From the IMG/VR virus record IMGVR_UViG_3300035070_002022, positions 1 to 58,762 of that record: 58,762 nucleotides of DNA; one strand, 5' to 3'. This document shows, in pieces, positions 29,464 to 37,056 of the stretch. The stretch's first letter is position 1. Every line of letters begins with the position of its first letter. Source of the stretch: a virus. The notes under the pieces are model-generated. The model saw only the letters and a list, made by a program, of their open reading frames with translations, was not told the DNA's origin and searched no databases. Position numbers and translations under genes: made by a program.

Positions 29464-30036
29464 ATGAAATCAAATTTAAAAATTAAATTAGCCAATATTC
29501 AGGTTAATCTTAAAGCTAAAAAATCCAGATACAATGGGTTTGGTAAATATAATTACCGTGCTGCAGAAGATATACTTGAGGCTATAAAGCCGTTCTTGAA
29601 TCATGAGAAGTGTACGGTTACCATTAATGAAGAATTAATATCTATTGACCCACCAATATTAAAATCAACGGCTAGTATTCATGATGCTGAATCCGACGAT
29701 GCTATACACTCCGACGCTATTGTCGGTGTTGATCTGCTATCTAAAGGTATGTCTATGCCACAAAAATATGGTGCAGCCTCATCTTATGCTAAAAAATATG
29801 CGTTAGGTAACTTATTACTTATTGATGATACGGCAGATGCAGATGCATCTAATGATCACAGTGGTAAGAAAGCTCAGGAAGAGATTACATCAAAAAAATC
29901 TGCACTATATGCTAAAGCATTAAAGTTTGTGCAAGGGGGCGGAGATTTAGAAGCTATATCTAAAAAGTACAAAATGACAGCGGCAGTTAAGAAGGGTCTT
30001 GAAGAAGCAATACCAACTAAAACCGAAACTCTATAA
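29464..30036 (+). CDS. ERF-family single-strand annealing protein
   Basis: The 190-residue product would anneal complementary single strands for recombination. Family signature: KAKKSRYNGFGKYNYRAAED near residues 18-37 then ILEAIKPFL, and MSMPQKYGAASSYAKKYALG near 97-116 followed by NLLLIDDTADADA. The C-terminus is a charged linker with a helix. It is co-translated with the exonuclease downstream (1-nt overlap), the usual two-part recombination system. Driven by promoter D. Confidence 0.88.
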   Translation: MKSNLKIKLANIQVNLKAKKSRYNGFGKYNYRAAEDILEAIKPFLNHEKCTVTINEELISIDPPILKSTASIHDAESDDAIHSDAIVGVDLLSKGMSMPQKYGAASSYAKKYALGNLLLIDDTADADASNDHSGKKAQEEITSKKSALYAKALKFVQGGGDLEAISKKYKMTAAVKKGLEEAIPTKTETL

Positions 30037-30788
30037 TGACGGACGCAAAACAAAAAGAAGTAATTGAATTACTTAGAAGCGACGAAGAGTATTATGACGG
30101 TATAGGTAGACAGTATAGATCAAACTCTGATATATACAAGTTACTTAATGATCCTGAGCAATTTGGAAAGCCAACTGAACAGAACATAAACTTTATAATA
30201 GGTGGTTACATACACACTGCAATACTTGAACCCGATAAACTAGAAGCTAACTATCTTATATCAGAAGCAACAAGCAGAGTAACTAAAGTTTACAAACAAG
30301 ATGTCGCGGACAACGGCGGTAAGATGATGATCTTACGAAAAGAAGTTGAAAAATGCGACATAATGATTAATAAAATAAAAAACAATTCAGTATGTCAATC
30401 TTTATTAGAAGGAGAGCAGGTTATATACGAAGAACCTGGTATCAAAAAAATAAATGATACTTGGTGGAAAGGTAAAGCCGATTGTATCAACAAAGACCAA
30501 GGCTTAATAGTAGATATAAAAACTACTGGCGATATAAATAGATTTAAAAAGAGTGCTAACATATATAACTATGACAGTCAAGCGTACATATATAAAGAGA
30601 TATTTGGATACGATTTAGTGTTCCTCGTAATATGCAAAAAGACACATCAGATAGCTATATACGATTGCTCTGAAGAATTCTATAGTAGAGGCCGTCAGAA
30701 AGTTAAAGCTGCCGTAGAAGCGTACGAAACGCTAATAAACGATCCTTTGTTTGATCTTAAGGACTATGTGAAGACAGATACATTATAG
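30036..30788 (+). CDS. PD-(D/E)XK exonuclease, RecB/YqaJ-like
   Basis: The 250-residue product is the nuclease partner of the annealing protein and would resect double-strand ends. Visible motifs: HTAILEPDKLEANYLI near residues 60-75, WKGKADCINKDQGLIVDIKT near 147-166 (catalytic Asp and the D-x-K), and YDSQAYIYKEIFGYDLVF (motif with Gln and Tyr) near 180-198. The fold is the lambda-exonuclease-like group. Its stop is directly followed by promoter P11. Confidence 0.85.
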   Translation: MTDAKQKEVIELLRSDEEYYDGIGRQYRSNSDIYKLLNDPEQFGKPTEQNINFIIGGYIHTAILEPDKLEANYLISEATSRVTKVYKQDVADNGGKMMILRKEVEKCDIMINKIKNNSVCQSLLEGEQVIYEEPGIKKINDTWWKGKADCINKDQGLIVDIKTTGDINRFKKSANIYNYDSQAYIYKEIFGYDLVFLVICKKTHQIAIYDCSEEFYSRGRQKVKAAVEAYETLINDPLFDLKDYVKTDTL

Positions 30789-30823
30789 TTGCAGACTAAA
30801 TACGATCAACAAAAGATAATACA
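30789..30823 (+). promoter_or_regulatory. Early promoter P11, outside the early block
   Basis: TTGCAGACTAAATACG, ten bases, GATAATACA. It is the only early-type site after the sigma gene. It lies 25 nt before the ATG at 30849. Confidence 0.75.
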
Positions 30824-30848
30824 CATGAATCTAATTAAATTTTTTAAA

Positions 30849-31016
30849 ATGAAACGAACACCAAAACAAACCTGCTCTGTGACAGGTATAAAAACCGCAG
30901 CGAATAATTTTTATAATAACCAAACTCATGTAAAAGCCGTTGACAACATTCGACGAAACACGGGCGCGACAAAAGAACAATTAACTAGAATGTTTAACCA
31001 ATTACAAACGTATTAA
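30849..31016 (+). CDS. Small basic protein before the SSB-like gene
   Basis: The start at 30849 is chosen because an upstream in-frame ATG at 30825 lies one base after the promoter -10 box and could not be leadered; all other early promoters have leaders of 22-45 nt. The 55-residue product starts MKRTPKQTCSVTGIKTAAN and has a helix near the end (NTGATKEQLTRMFNQLQ). It is basic and may bind DNA. No family is recognised. Confidence 0.6.
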   Translation: MKRTPKQTCSVTGIKTAANNFYNNQTHVKAVDNIRRNTGATKEQLTRMFNQLQTY

Positions 31017-31019
31017 ATT

Positions 31020-31331
31020 ATGGCAAGTATTATGAAGGCAAACATAGATCTAAGTAAAATCCCAAAGGATAAGATCTATAAAGGAAAGAAAGGTAGTTAC
31101 CTACCTATTACAATTACAATTAACGATGAGCTTGGAAATTATGGCGACAATGGCCCTATAATAGTAGAGCAAACAAAAGACGAGCGTGACGCTAAAGCAG
31201 ACAAAGTTTACCTAGGTAATGTAAAAGTTGTTTGGACTAACGGCACAAACGTAGATGCAGCGCCCAGAGAGGGTGGCGGTCAACAAGCTGCTCCAGCTCC
31301 GGCTGCGGTAGAAGATGATTTACCTTTCTAA
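31020..31331 (+). CDS. SSB-like single-stranded DNA-binding protein
   Basis: The 103-residue product has a basic start (MASIMKANIDLSKIPKDKIY, KGKKGSYLPITITIND), a strand-rich middle (KVYLGNVKVVWTNGT), a linker rich in Ala, Pro, Gly and Gln, and ends AVEDDLPF. The DDLPF tip copies the acidic C-terminal hook (DDDIPF) of bacterial SSB that recruits other replication proteins. The core does not match a standard OB fold by eye. It sits in the replication block between recombination genes and the primase-helicase. Confidence 0.75.
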   Translation: MASIMKANIDLSKIPKDKIYKGKKGSYLPITITINDELGNYGDNGPIIVEQTKDERDAKADKVYLGNVKVVWTNGTNVDAAPREGGGQQAAPAPAAVEDDLPF

Positions 31332-31423
31332 TGGCAGAGCAATGCGAAATGTGCGGCGAGGTCATGACTAAGTGTGACTTTGAATATTGCGACATCTGTC
31401 CAGAATGCTTAGAAGGAAATTAA
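31331..31423 (+). CDS. 30-residue zinc-ribbon mini-protein
   Basis: The frame starts on the last base of the SSB-like stop codon (TAATG) and reads MAEQCEMCGEVMTKCDFEYC, then DICPECLEGN. Six Cys residues in CxxC pairs fit a small zinc ribbon. It would be translated with the SSB-like protein. Role unknown. Confidence 0.6.
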   Translation: MAEQCEMCGEVMTKCDFEYCDICPECLEGN

Positions 31424-31439
31424 TCTAATTAAATTTATC

Positions 31440-31471
31440 GGGAGTATATAGAAATGTATGCTCCCTTTTTT
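31440..31471 (+). terminator. Intrinsic terminator or attenuator
   Basis: GGGAGTATA pairs with TATGCTCCC (one G-T pair) around an eight-base loop, followed by six T. It separates the SSB unit from the primase unit without a visible new promoter, so it may act as an attenuator with partial read-through. Confidence 0.7.
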
Positions 31472-31485
31472 AACCCTTATATATT

Positions 31486-31647
31486 ATGATAGAACAATGG
31501 TATCAACAAACTATAGGACAACTGATAAATGAAAAAGCAGAGTTAGAAGTAGAGAACACAGATCTAGTAGGATACATACATGCATTACTACAAGGAGATT
31601 GTCCAGAAGAATTAAAAGAACAAATTAAAGAAAAAGTATTTAGATAA
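31486..31647 (+). CDS. Small helical protein before the primase-helicase
   Basis: The 53-residue product is a single long acidic helix with a kink: QWYQQTIGQLINEKAELEVE, then DLVGYIHALLQGDCPEELKE. It overlaps the primase-helicase start by one base (TAATG). It could be a coiled-coil partner of the helicase. No family is recognised. Confidence 0.6.
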   Translation: MIEQWYQQTIGQLINEKAELEVENTDLVGYIHALLQGDCPEELKEQIKEKVFR

Positions 31648-33353
31648 TGGTAACTGAAATTAACGGCTTTGTTATTGACGAGTACAATGTACATAAGCTA
31701 GAAGAGAAGACACAAGGTATATGTCCTATGTGCTCTCACGATCGTAAGCCTAAGAATCAAAAAGCTAAATGCGCTTCTTATGATTGGAAAAGAGGTATTG
31801 GCACGTGTCACAACTGCAATAAACCTTTTCAACTGCACACCTTCAAACGCAAGGGTAAAGCAGAGAAAGTATATGAAAAACCTAAACCTTTTGTTGATAC
31901 AGAAGTATCATCTAAAGTAGTTGAGTGGTTTGAGTCAAGAGGAATAAGTAAAGAAACACTTAAAGATGTAAGAGTAACTGAAGGCCAAACGTATATGCCA
32001 CAGACTCAGAAGAATGAAAATGCTATACATTTCAATTACTTCATGGGCGGACAGTTAACAAATATCAAGTATCGTGATGCTCGCAAAAACTTTAAGCTTG
32101 TATCTGGAGCAGAAAAAGTATTCTATAACATAGATGCTACTGTTGGCTTTGAATATTGTATAATAGTTGAAGGCGAGATGGACGTATTAGCGTTACATGA
32201 AGCAGGTATAACTAATGCAATATCAGTACCAAATGGCGCAACATTAAATAATAACAACCTTGATTATCTTGATAATTGTATTGATTATTTTGAAGACAAA
32301 GAAAAGATCATATTAGCTGTTGACACAGATGATGCTGGATTAGCATTACAAACTGAGTTAATACGTAGATTAGGATCAGAAGTTTGTTACATTACAACGT
32401 TTGAAGATTGTAAGGATGCTAATGAATATTTACAAAAGTATGGAAAAGAAAAATTATCAGAGCGTATTACGGGAGCAAACCCTGTACCAATGGAGAATGT
32501 TACGACGTTTAGGGATATCGAAGACGAAGTTACCGACTTTGTACGCAATGGCTTTACACCAGGATTTCAGATTGGGCTTGAAGACTTTGATAATATCTTT
32601 TCAACTTATACCGGTCAATTTATTACTGTCACTGGTATTCCTTCTTCCGGAAAGAGTGATTTTGTGGACCAAATGGTTGTGGGATATAACAAACGTTACA
32701 ATTGGAAGACAGCGTATGCTTCGCCTGAAAATGTACCGACCTTTTTACACGCCCACAAATTAATGCGTAAGCACTGGGAAGGCATGCCTACTAAAGCAGA
32801 TATTGGTGGAGACAAGTGGAATCAAATAGCTGATCACTGTAATGCTAACTACTTTCACATTGATATGGAAAGGTATTCATTAGAAGCTGTGCTTAGAAAA
32901 GGTGCAGAGCTTGTTAAGCGCAAAGGTATTAAATGTTTAGTAATAGATCCATTTAATAAAGTGCGTGACACAAATGCAGCAAGTGATGATGTTAACCGAT
33001 ATACTATGGATTACTTAACGAAGATAGAGGTTTTTGCTAAAAAGTACGACGTACTTGTATTCGTAGTTGCTCACCCTACTAAAATGTACAAGAATCAAAA
33101 GACAGGCGAAATTGATGAGCCTACAATGTATTCTATTAAAGGCGGAGGAGAATGGTATGATGCTAGTTATCACGGGCTACTAGTACACAGAGACTATGAG
33201 GCTAACACTGTTAAAGTAAAAGTACTTAAGTGTAAGTTTCAAAACCTTGGTACTAACGGAGCTGAAACACATTTCACCTGGGAAAAGAATAGTGGCTGCT
33301 ACATACCACTAAACAAGCCAGAAGAAATTGTAATGCCCTGGGAGAATGCCTAA
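31647..33353 (+). CDS. DNA primase-helicase (T7 gp4 / Twinkle-like)
   Basis: The 568-residue bifunctional enzyme makes primers and unwinds DNA at the fork. Domains in order: a zinc-binding domain with CPMC at 26-29 and CHNC at 54-57; a TOPRIM primase domain with EGEMD at 175-179 and DTDDAG at 226-231; a DnaB-type helicase domain with Walker A GIPSSGKSD at 330-338, Walker B LVIDPF near 431-436, and a downstream VVAHPTK motif. The zinc, TOPRIM and Walker residues are all present. It overlaps the next gene by 8 nt. No DNA polymerase gene accompanies it in the window. Confidence 0.92.
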   Translation: MVTEINGFVIDEYNVHKLEEKTQGICPMCSHDRKPKNQKAKCASYDWKRGIGTCHNCNKPFQLHTFKRKGKAEKVYEKPKPFVDTEVSSKVVEWFESRGISKETLKDVRVTEGQTYMPQTQKNENAIHFNYFMGGQLTNIKYRDARKNFKLVSGAEKVFYNIDATVGFEYCIIVEGEMDVLALHEAGITNAISVPNGATLNNNNLDYLDNCIDYFEDKEKIILAVDTDDAGLALQTELIRRLGSEVCYITTFEDCKDANEYLQKYGKEKLSERITGANPVPMENVTTFRDIEDEVTDFVRNGFTPGFQIGLEDFDNIFSTYTGQFITVTGIPSSGKSDFVDQMVVGYNKRYNWKTAYASPENVPTFLHAHKLMRKHWEGMPTKADIGGDKWNQIADHCNANYFHIDMERYSLEAVLRKGAELVKRKGIKCLVIDPFNKVRDTNAASDDVNRYTMDYLTKIEVFAKKYDVLVFVVAHPTKMYKNQKTGEIDEPTMYSIKGGGEWYDASYHGLLVHRDYEANTVKVKVLKCKFQNLGTNGAETHFTWEKNSGCYIPLNKPEEIVMPWENA

Positions 33354-33600
33354 GGTAAAAGCTAGCATGATGGGTAAGCACAACCCAAGCGAAGAAGAAG
33401 AAGCTGCAAGACGTTGGTGTATTAATAACAACATAAGAATATCACCCTCGGCAGTAGGCGCTGGAACACCTACAAGATGGATATTAGTATTAGATCTTAA
33501 TGGTAAAATAGTTAACGGCCCTGATCAACTTGCTAAGAACGAAGTGTGGATTAAAATGTATGAGTATTATATGTATTATTATAAAAAATCAAATCAATGA
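33346..33600 (+). CDS. Conserved small protein after the primase-helicase
   Basis: The 84-residue product starts MPKVKASMMGKHNPSEEEEA, then ARRWCINNNIRISPSAVGAG, a strand pair (RWILVLDLNGKIVNG) and a Tyr-rich helical end. It overlaps the helicase by 8 nt and the next gene by 4 nt (ATGA). No family is recognised; co-translation suggests a replication role. Confidence 0.65.
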   Translation: MPKVKASMMGKHNPSEEEEAARRWCINNNIRISPSAVGAGTPTRWILVLDLNGKIVNGPDQLAKNEVWIKMYEYYMYYYKKSNQ

Positions 33601-33809
33601 AAACAAAAGAAGTAACATTTAGAGACCCTATAATTGAGAAAGTATGTGATCAATTAGTAAACAGATCCGATGTAGGATATAAAAAGTATGGTGTAACTTT
33701 AAACGAAGACGTACCGGACTTACAGAAGTGGTTGCAACACTTACAAGAAGAACTACTAGACGCGGCTAATTATGTAGAAAAACTAAAAAGTGTATTAAGC
33801 AATGATTAA
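33597..33809 (+). CDS. Small all-alpha NTP-pyrophosphohydrolase-like protein
   Basis: The 70-residue product carries RSDVGYKKYGVTLNEDVPDL, then QKWLQHLQEELLDAANYVEK. The pattern R---GYKKYG followed by W-QH-QEELLDA-NY is that of short phage proteins related to MazG/dATP-pyrophosphohydrolase domains. It may help remove or balance nucleotides. It overlaps ThyA by 8 nt. Confidence 0.7.
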   Translation: MKTKEVTFRDPIIEKVCDQLVNRSDVGYKKYGVTLNEDVPDLQKWLQHLQEELLDAANYVEKLKSVLSND

Positions 33810-34626
33810 TATAGAAAGAGAATATAGAAAACTTATGTACGATATCCTTGCCACTGGCAAAGATAAGTCAGATAGAACAGGTACAGGCACAAAGTCTGTG
33901 TTTGGTAGAACTATAAAACACGATATGAGCGAAGGATTCCCTATGTTAACATCTAAGAAAGTTAGCTTTAATGCCGCAAGAACTGAATTGCTTTGGATAT
34001 TGCAAGGTAGAACAGATCTAAAGTATTTAGAAGATAACGGCGTAAATTACTGGAGACCTGATTATGAGCGCTCAGGAAGAACAGATGAAACGCTGGGTCC
34101 TGTATACGGCAAGCAATGGAGAGATTTTGATGGTGTTGACCAGCTTTACAACCTTATCGATGCTATACACAATAATCCTGATAGCCGCCGCATGATGGTT
34201 TCAGCATGGAATGTTAGCGAGCTAAGTGAAATGGCTTTACCACCGTGTCATTACGGCTTTCAAGTCTACGTAAATAACGGTGTTCTGGATTTAATGTGGC
34301 AACAAAGGTCTGCTGATGTTTTTCTTGGTCTGCCGTACGATATTGCAATGTATGGCTTACTACTCGAGATGCTGGCTAAAGGCTGTGATTTGATCCCTGG
34401 ACAGCTAATAGGACAGCTTGGAGACTGTCATTTGTATAACAATCATTTAGATCAAGCTAAGGAATTTTTAAGTAGACCAATACGAGTTACTCCTTCGCTG
34501 AAATTGCATGATGGTTTAGCTATTAGCTATGACGGCCGTGTATATATTCCAGATGCTAAAGATATTGAATTAATCGGATATAATCCATTACCTGCTATAA
34601 AAGCACCACTAAGCGTAGGTAACTAA
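33802..34626 (+). CDS. thyA: Thymidylate synthase ThyA
   Basis: The 274-residue product makes dTMP from dUMP using methylene-tetrahydrofolate. Conserved motifs: DRTGTGTKSVFG near 24-35, GPVYGKQWRDF near 99-109, RRMMVSAWN near 129-137, the catalytic Cys in ALPPCHYGFQ at 149, QQRSADVFLGLPYDIA near 167-182, and GDCHLYNNHL near 213-222. Length matches the bacterial family (about 264). It sits in a nucleotide-metabolism cluster with the MazG fusion and ribonucleotide reductase. Confidence 0.95.
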   Translation: MINIEREYRKLMYDILATGKDKSDRTGTGTKSVFGRTIKHDMSEGFPMLTSKKVSFNAARTELLWILQGRTDLKYLEDNGVNYWRPDYERSGRTDETLGPVYGKQWRDFDGVDQLYNLIDAIHNNPDSRRMMVSAWNVSELSEMALPPCHYGFQVYVNNGVLDLMWQQRSADVFLGLPYDIAMYGLLLEMLAKGCDLIPGQLIGQLGDCHLYNNHLDQAKEFLSRPIRVTPSLKLHDGLAISYDGRVYIPDAKDIELIGYNPLPAIKAPLSVGN

Positions 34627-34637
34627 ACAATTAAATT

Positions 34638-35483
34638 ATGAAAGAAAAAAGGTATTATGTTTACCACGTTTTTGGTAAGAAAATAGGAATGACTAGCAAC
34701 ATACAAAGACGTGTTATTGAAGAGCAAGGTTATGTAGATTCAGAATTTGAAATACTACTATCTAGCGCAAGCATGGACGTTGCATCAAATTACGAACAAC
34801 AGTTTCAAAAACAATATGGTTATCCGGAAGACAGGCAAACATATAAGCAATTAATGAAATTAAATGATATGAAAAACGAACAAAGAATAAACGTAACAAA
34901 TCAAACGACTACATTTCCTTGTCCATTACACAGTTTAAAAAGGTATATTACGCATAAAATACCTTTATCTATAGATGTAGATGGCAAACCCGTGGAAATA
35001 ACTTTAGATAATTTAGAAGAAGTTATTGTTAGTGCTAAGGTTTCAATGTATAACCCAGAACGAACTTATATATATAATAATAAGTTAGTACAGGTAGCAG
35101 GCACAGGATCAAACGACTTTAAGAGTATTACTGTTAACGATCCTACTTATGCTTACGATTACAAACCTACAGCAGCTTGTGGTAAATGTGTATTTCCTAA
35201 AATACGTGAATGGGCCAAACAGCGTGGTATATTTGACAAAGGTGATGTTAAAACACAATATGTTAAGTTAATGGAAGAAGCTGGTGAAGTTGCTAAAGCT
35301 TTGCTAACTAATGACAAGGCTGAGATAAAAGATGGTATTGGTGATATGGTTGTTGTTTTAACTAACCTAGCACATTTATCAGGCTTTACTATAGAAGAAT
35401 GTATTGACGAAGCTTACGATGTTATAAGCAAGCGCCAAGGCAATATGATTAACGGAACTTTTGTAAAGAATGAAACGCTTTAA
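34638..35483 (+). CDS. Fusion: GIY-like N-terminus with a MazG-type C-terminus
   Basis: The 281-residue product has an N-terminal part (KRYYVYHVFGKKIGMTSNIQ, then RRVIEEQGY) that resembles GIY-YIG-type phage domains (Y-YH---GKKIGMT-N---R). A middle region (about 85-200) is unrecognised; it holds a Cys-Pro-Leu segment and a CGKC. The C-terminus (about 205-275) is MazG-like: KLMEEAGEVAKALL and IKDGIGDMVVVLTNLAHLSG carry the EExxE and D metal ligands for hydrolysing non-canonical or signalling nucleotides. The combination is unusual. It follows thyA. Confidence 0.72.
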   Translation: MKEKRYYVYHVFGKKIGMTSNIQRRVIEEQGYVDSEFEILLSSASMDVASNYEQQFQKQYGYPEDRQTYKQLMKLNDMKNEQRINVTNQTTTFPCPLHSLKRYITHKIPLSIDVDGKPVEITLDNLEEVIVSAKVSMYNPERTYIYNNKLVQVAGTGSNDFKSITVNDPTYAYDYKPTAACGKCVFPKIREWAKQRGIFDKGDVKTQYVKLMEEAGEVAKALLTNDKAEIKDGIGDMVVVLTNLAHLSGFTIEECIDEAYDVISKRQGNMINGTFVKNETL

Positions 35484-35919
35484 AAAGTCAAAAAAGAAAG
35501 GTCCTGTCCGCGCTAAAAAAGTTAGCGCCGATGGGATCCAATTCAGATCAGGACTTGAAAAGCATACTTACTTAGCACTAAAAGAAGCTAGCCTATTTGA
35601 ATTGTACGAAGACGAAGTATTTAAAACCCTGGAAGGTTTCACATTCCCTAACGAATCTATTGAAAAGCAATCTAATGGCAAGGGAGAGTTTAAAAACCGA
35701 GGCGCTAAAAAAATACTTGGCATTAAATACACACCGGATTTTACTGGTTATGATTACATAATCGAATGCAAAGGAAGAGCTAACGAGCAATTTCCTTTAC
35801 GTTGGAAACTATTTAAAAGATGGTGTGTTAATAATGGAGAGACAAGAACACTATATAAACCTCAGAACCAAACAGATGTTGCGGAGATGATAAAACTTAT
35901 ACTAGATGGAAGAAAATAA
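35470..35919 (+). CDS. PD-(D/E)XK endonuclease, T7 endonuclease I-like
   Basis: The 149-residue product starts with a very basic tail (KRFKKSKKKGPVRAKKVSA), then FRSGLEKHTYLALKEASLFE, and a nuclease core: KYTPDFTGYDYIIECKGRAN with Asp and E-x-K, followed by FPLRWKLFKRWCVNN. It would cut branched DNA or Holliday junctions before packaging, or degrade host DNA. It overlaps the preceding gene by 14 nt. Confidence 0.8.
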   Translation: MKRFKKSKKKGPVRAKKVSADGIQFRSGLEKHTYLALKEASLFELYEDEVFKTLEGFTFPNESIEKQSNGKGEFKNRGAKKILGIKYTPDFTGYDYIIECKGRANEQFPLRWKLFKRWCVNNGETRTLYKPQNQTDVAEMIKLILDGRK

Positions 35920-36061
35920 ATATAACAAATACTTAGCTAAAAAAGCGTATGGAGAAAGACAAATAAACAAATGGGTTAAATGGTCGTGGAACAACACTGG
36001 CCGTATATCATGGAAAGAGTTAGTAAAAAAACAAAATGAATTTAACATAAAGATTTATTAA
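35906..36061 (+). CDS. Small basic protein before NrdB
   Basis: A 51-residue product starting inside the end of the endonuclease gene (14-nt overlap): EENKYNKYLAKKAYGERQIN, then KWVKWSWNNTGRISWKELVK. Rich in Lys and Trp. It ends two bases before nrdB. No family is recognised. Confidence 0.6.
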   Translation: MEENKYNKYLAKKAYGERQINKWVKWSWNNTGRISWKELVKKQNEFNIKIY

Positions 36062-36063
36062 GA

Positions 36064-37032
36064 ATGGGATTATTTGATGAAAGAATAGCGTATAAACCTT
36101 TTGAGTATCCAGAATACTATACTGAAGGTTGGCTAAAACAAGCGCAGGCTTTTTGGTTACACACTGAAATATCAATGCAAAGCGATATCAAGGATTGGAA
36201 CGAGAAGCTTACTGAAAAAGAAAAGCACCTGGTAGGAAATATACTATTAGGTTTTGCACAAACAGAGTGTGCAGTGTCTGATTACTGGACGCAAAAAGTT
36301 GTAGGCTGGTTTCCAAAACATGAGATACAACAAATGGCTATGATGTTCGGGTCACAAGAGACAATACATGCAGTAGCATATAGTTATTTGAATGAAACAC
36401 TAAAACTAGAAGACTATGAAGCCTTTTTACATGAGCCTGCTACGGCAGATAGATTTGATAACTTGGTGGCATACAGCGGCGATTCTCATGTTGGTATTGC
36501 GAAGTCGCTGGCAGTATTTAGTGCCTTTGCGGAAGGTGTTAGTTTGTATTCTGCTTTTGCTGTCTTGTATTCTTTTCAGTTACGGAATTTACTTAAAGGG
36601 ATAGGACAACAAATGAAATGGTCAGTAAGAGATGAATCATTGCACAGTAAGATGGGATGCAGATTATTTCAACACATGTGTGAAGAAAACAATCAATTAC
36701 TGAATCTTTGTAGAGAAGATATAATAACGGCTGCCGAAACAATGGTTAAGCTAGAAGTAAAGTATATAGATAAAATGTTTGAGATGGGTGATATAGAAGG
36801 TATATCGTCTAATGATCTTAAACACTTCATTAAAAAAAGAGCGAATGAAAAACTTGTGGAACTTGGCTACGTCGACCTGGGCAACTATTTTGCGTATGAC
36901 AAACAAGCAGCGGGTAATTTGGATTGGTTTTATCATCTTACCGGGGGGGTTACTCACACTGACTTTTTTGCGACTAGGCCAACTGATTACTCGAAAGCAA
37001 ACGAGGGAGAAGACTTTGAAGATATTTGGTAA
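36064..37032 (+). CDS. nrdB: Ribonucleotide reductase small subunit NrdB
   Basis: The 322-residue product holds the metal and radical of class I ribonucleotide reductase. Likely ligands are Glu68 (QTECAVSDYW), Glu99 and His102 (QETIHAVAY), Glu157 (AFAEGVSLY), Glu191 and His194 (RDESLHSK). The radical Tyr four residues after His102 (Tyr106) is kept. Glu rather than Asp at the first ligand is also seen in some other R2 proteins. The C-terminus EGEDFEDIW is the acidic tail that docks to the large subunit. It is followed by nrdA after 24 nt. Confidence 0.93.
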   Translation: MGLFDERIAYKPFEYPEYYTEGWLKQAQAFWLHTEISMQSDIKDWNEKLTEKEKHLVGNILLGFAQTECAVSDYWTQKVVGWFPKHEIQQMAMMFGSQETIHAVAYSYLNETLKLEDYEAFLHEPATADRFDNLVAYSGDSHVGIAKSLAVFSAFAEGVSLYSAFAVLYSFQLRNLLKGIGQQMKWSVRDESLHSKMGCRLFQHMCEENNQLLNLCREDIITAAETMVKLEVKYIDKMFEMGDIEGISSNDLKHFIKKRANEKLVELGYVDLGNYFAYDKQAAGNLDWFYHLTGGVTHTDFFATRPTDYSKANEGEDFEDIW

Positions 37033-37056
37033 TAATAAAATAAATAAATAAATAAT

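Noticed and set aside
30789-30848. N-terminal extension of the 30849-31016 gene
   Set aside because: The sequence is promoter P11 and its leader; an ATG at 30825 would leave no leader.
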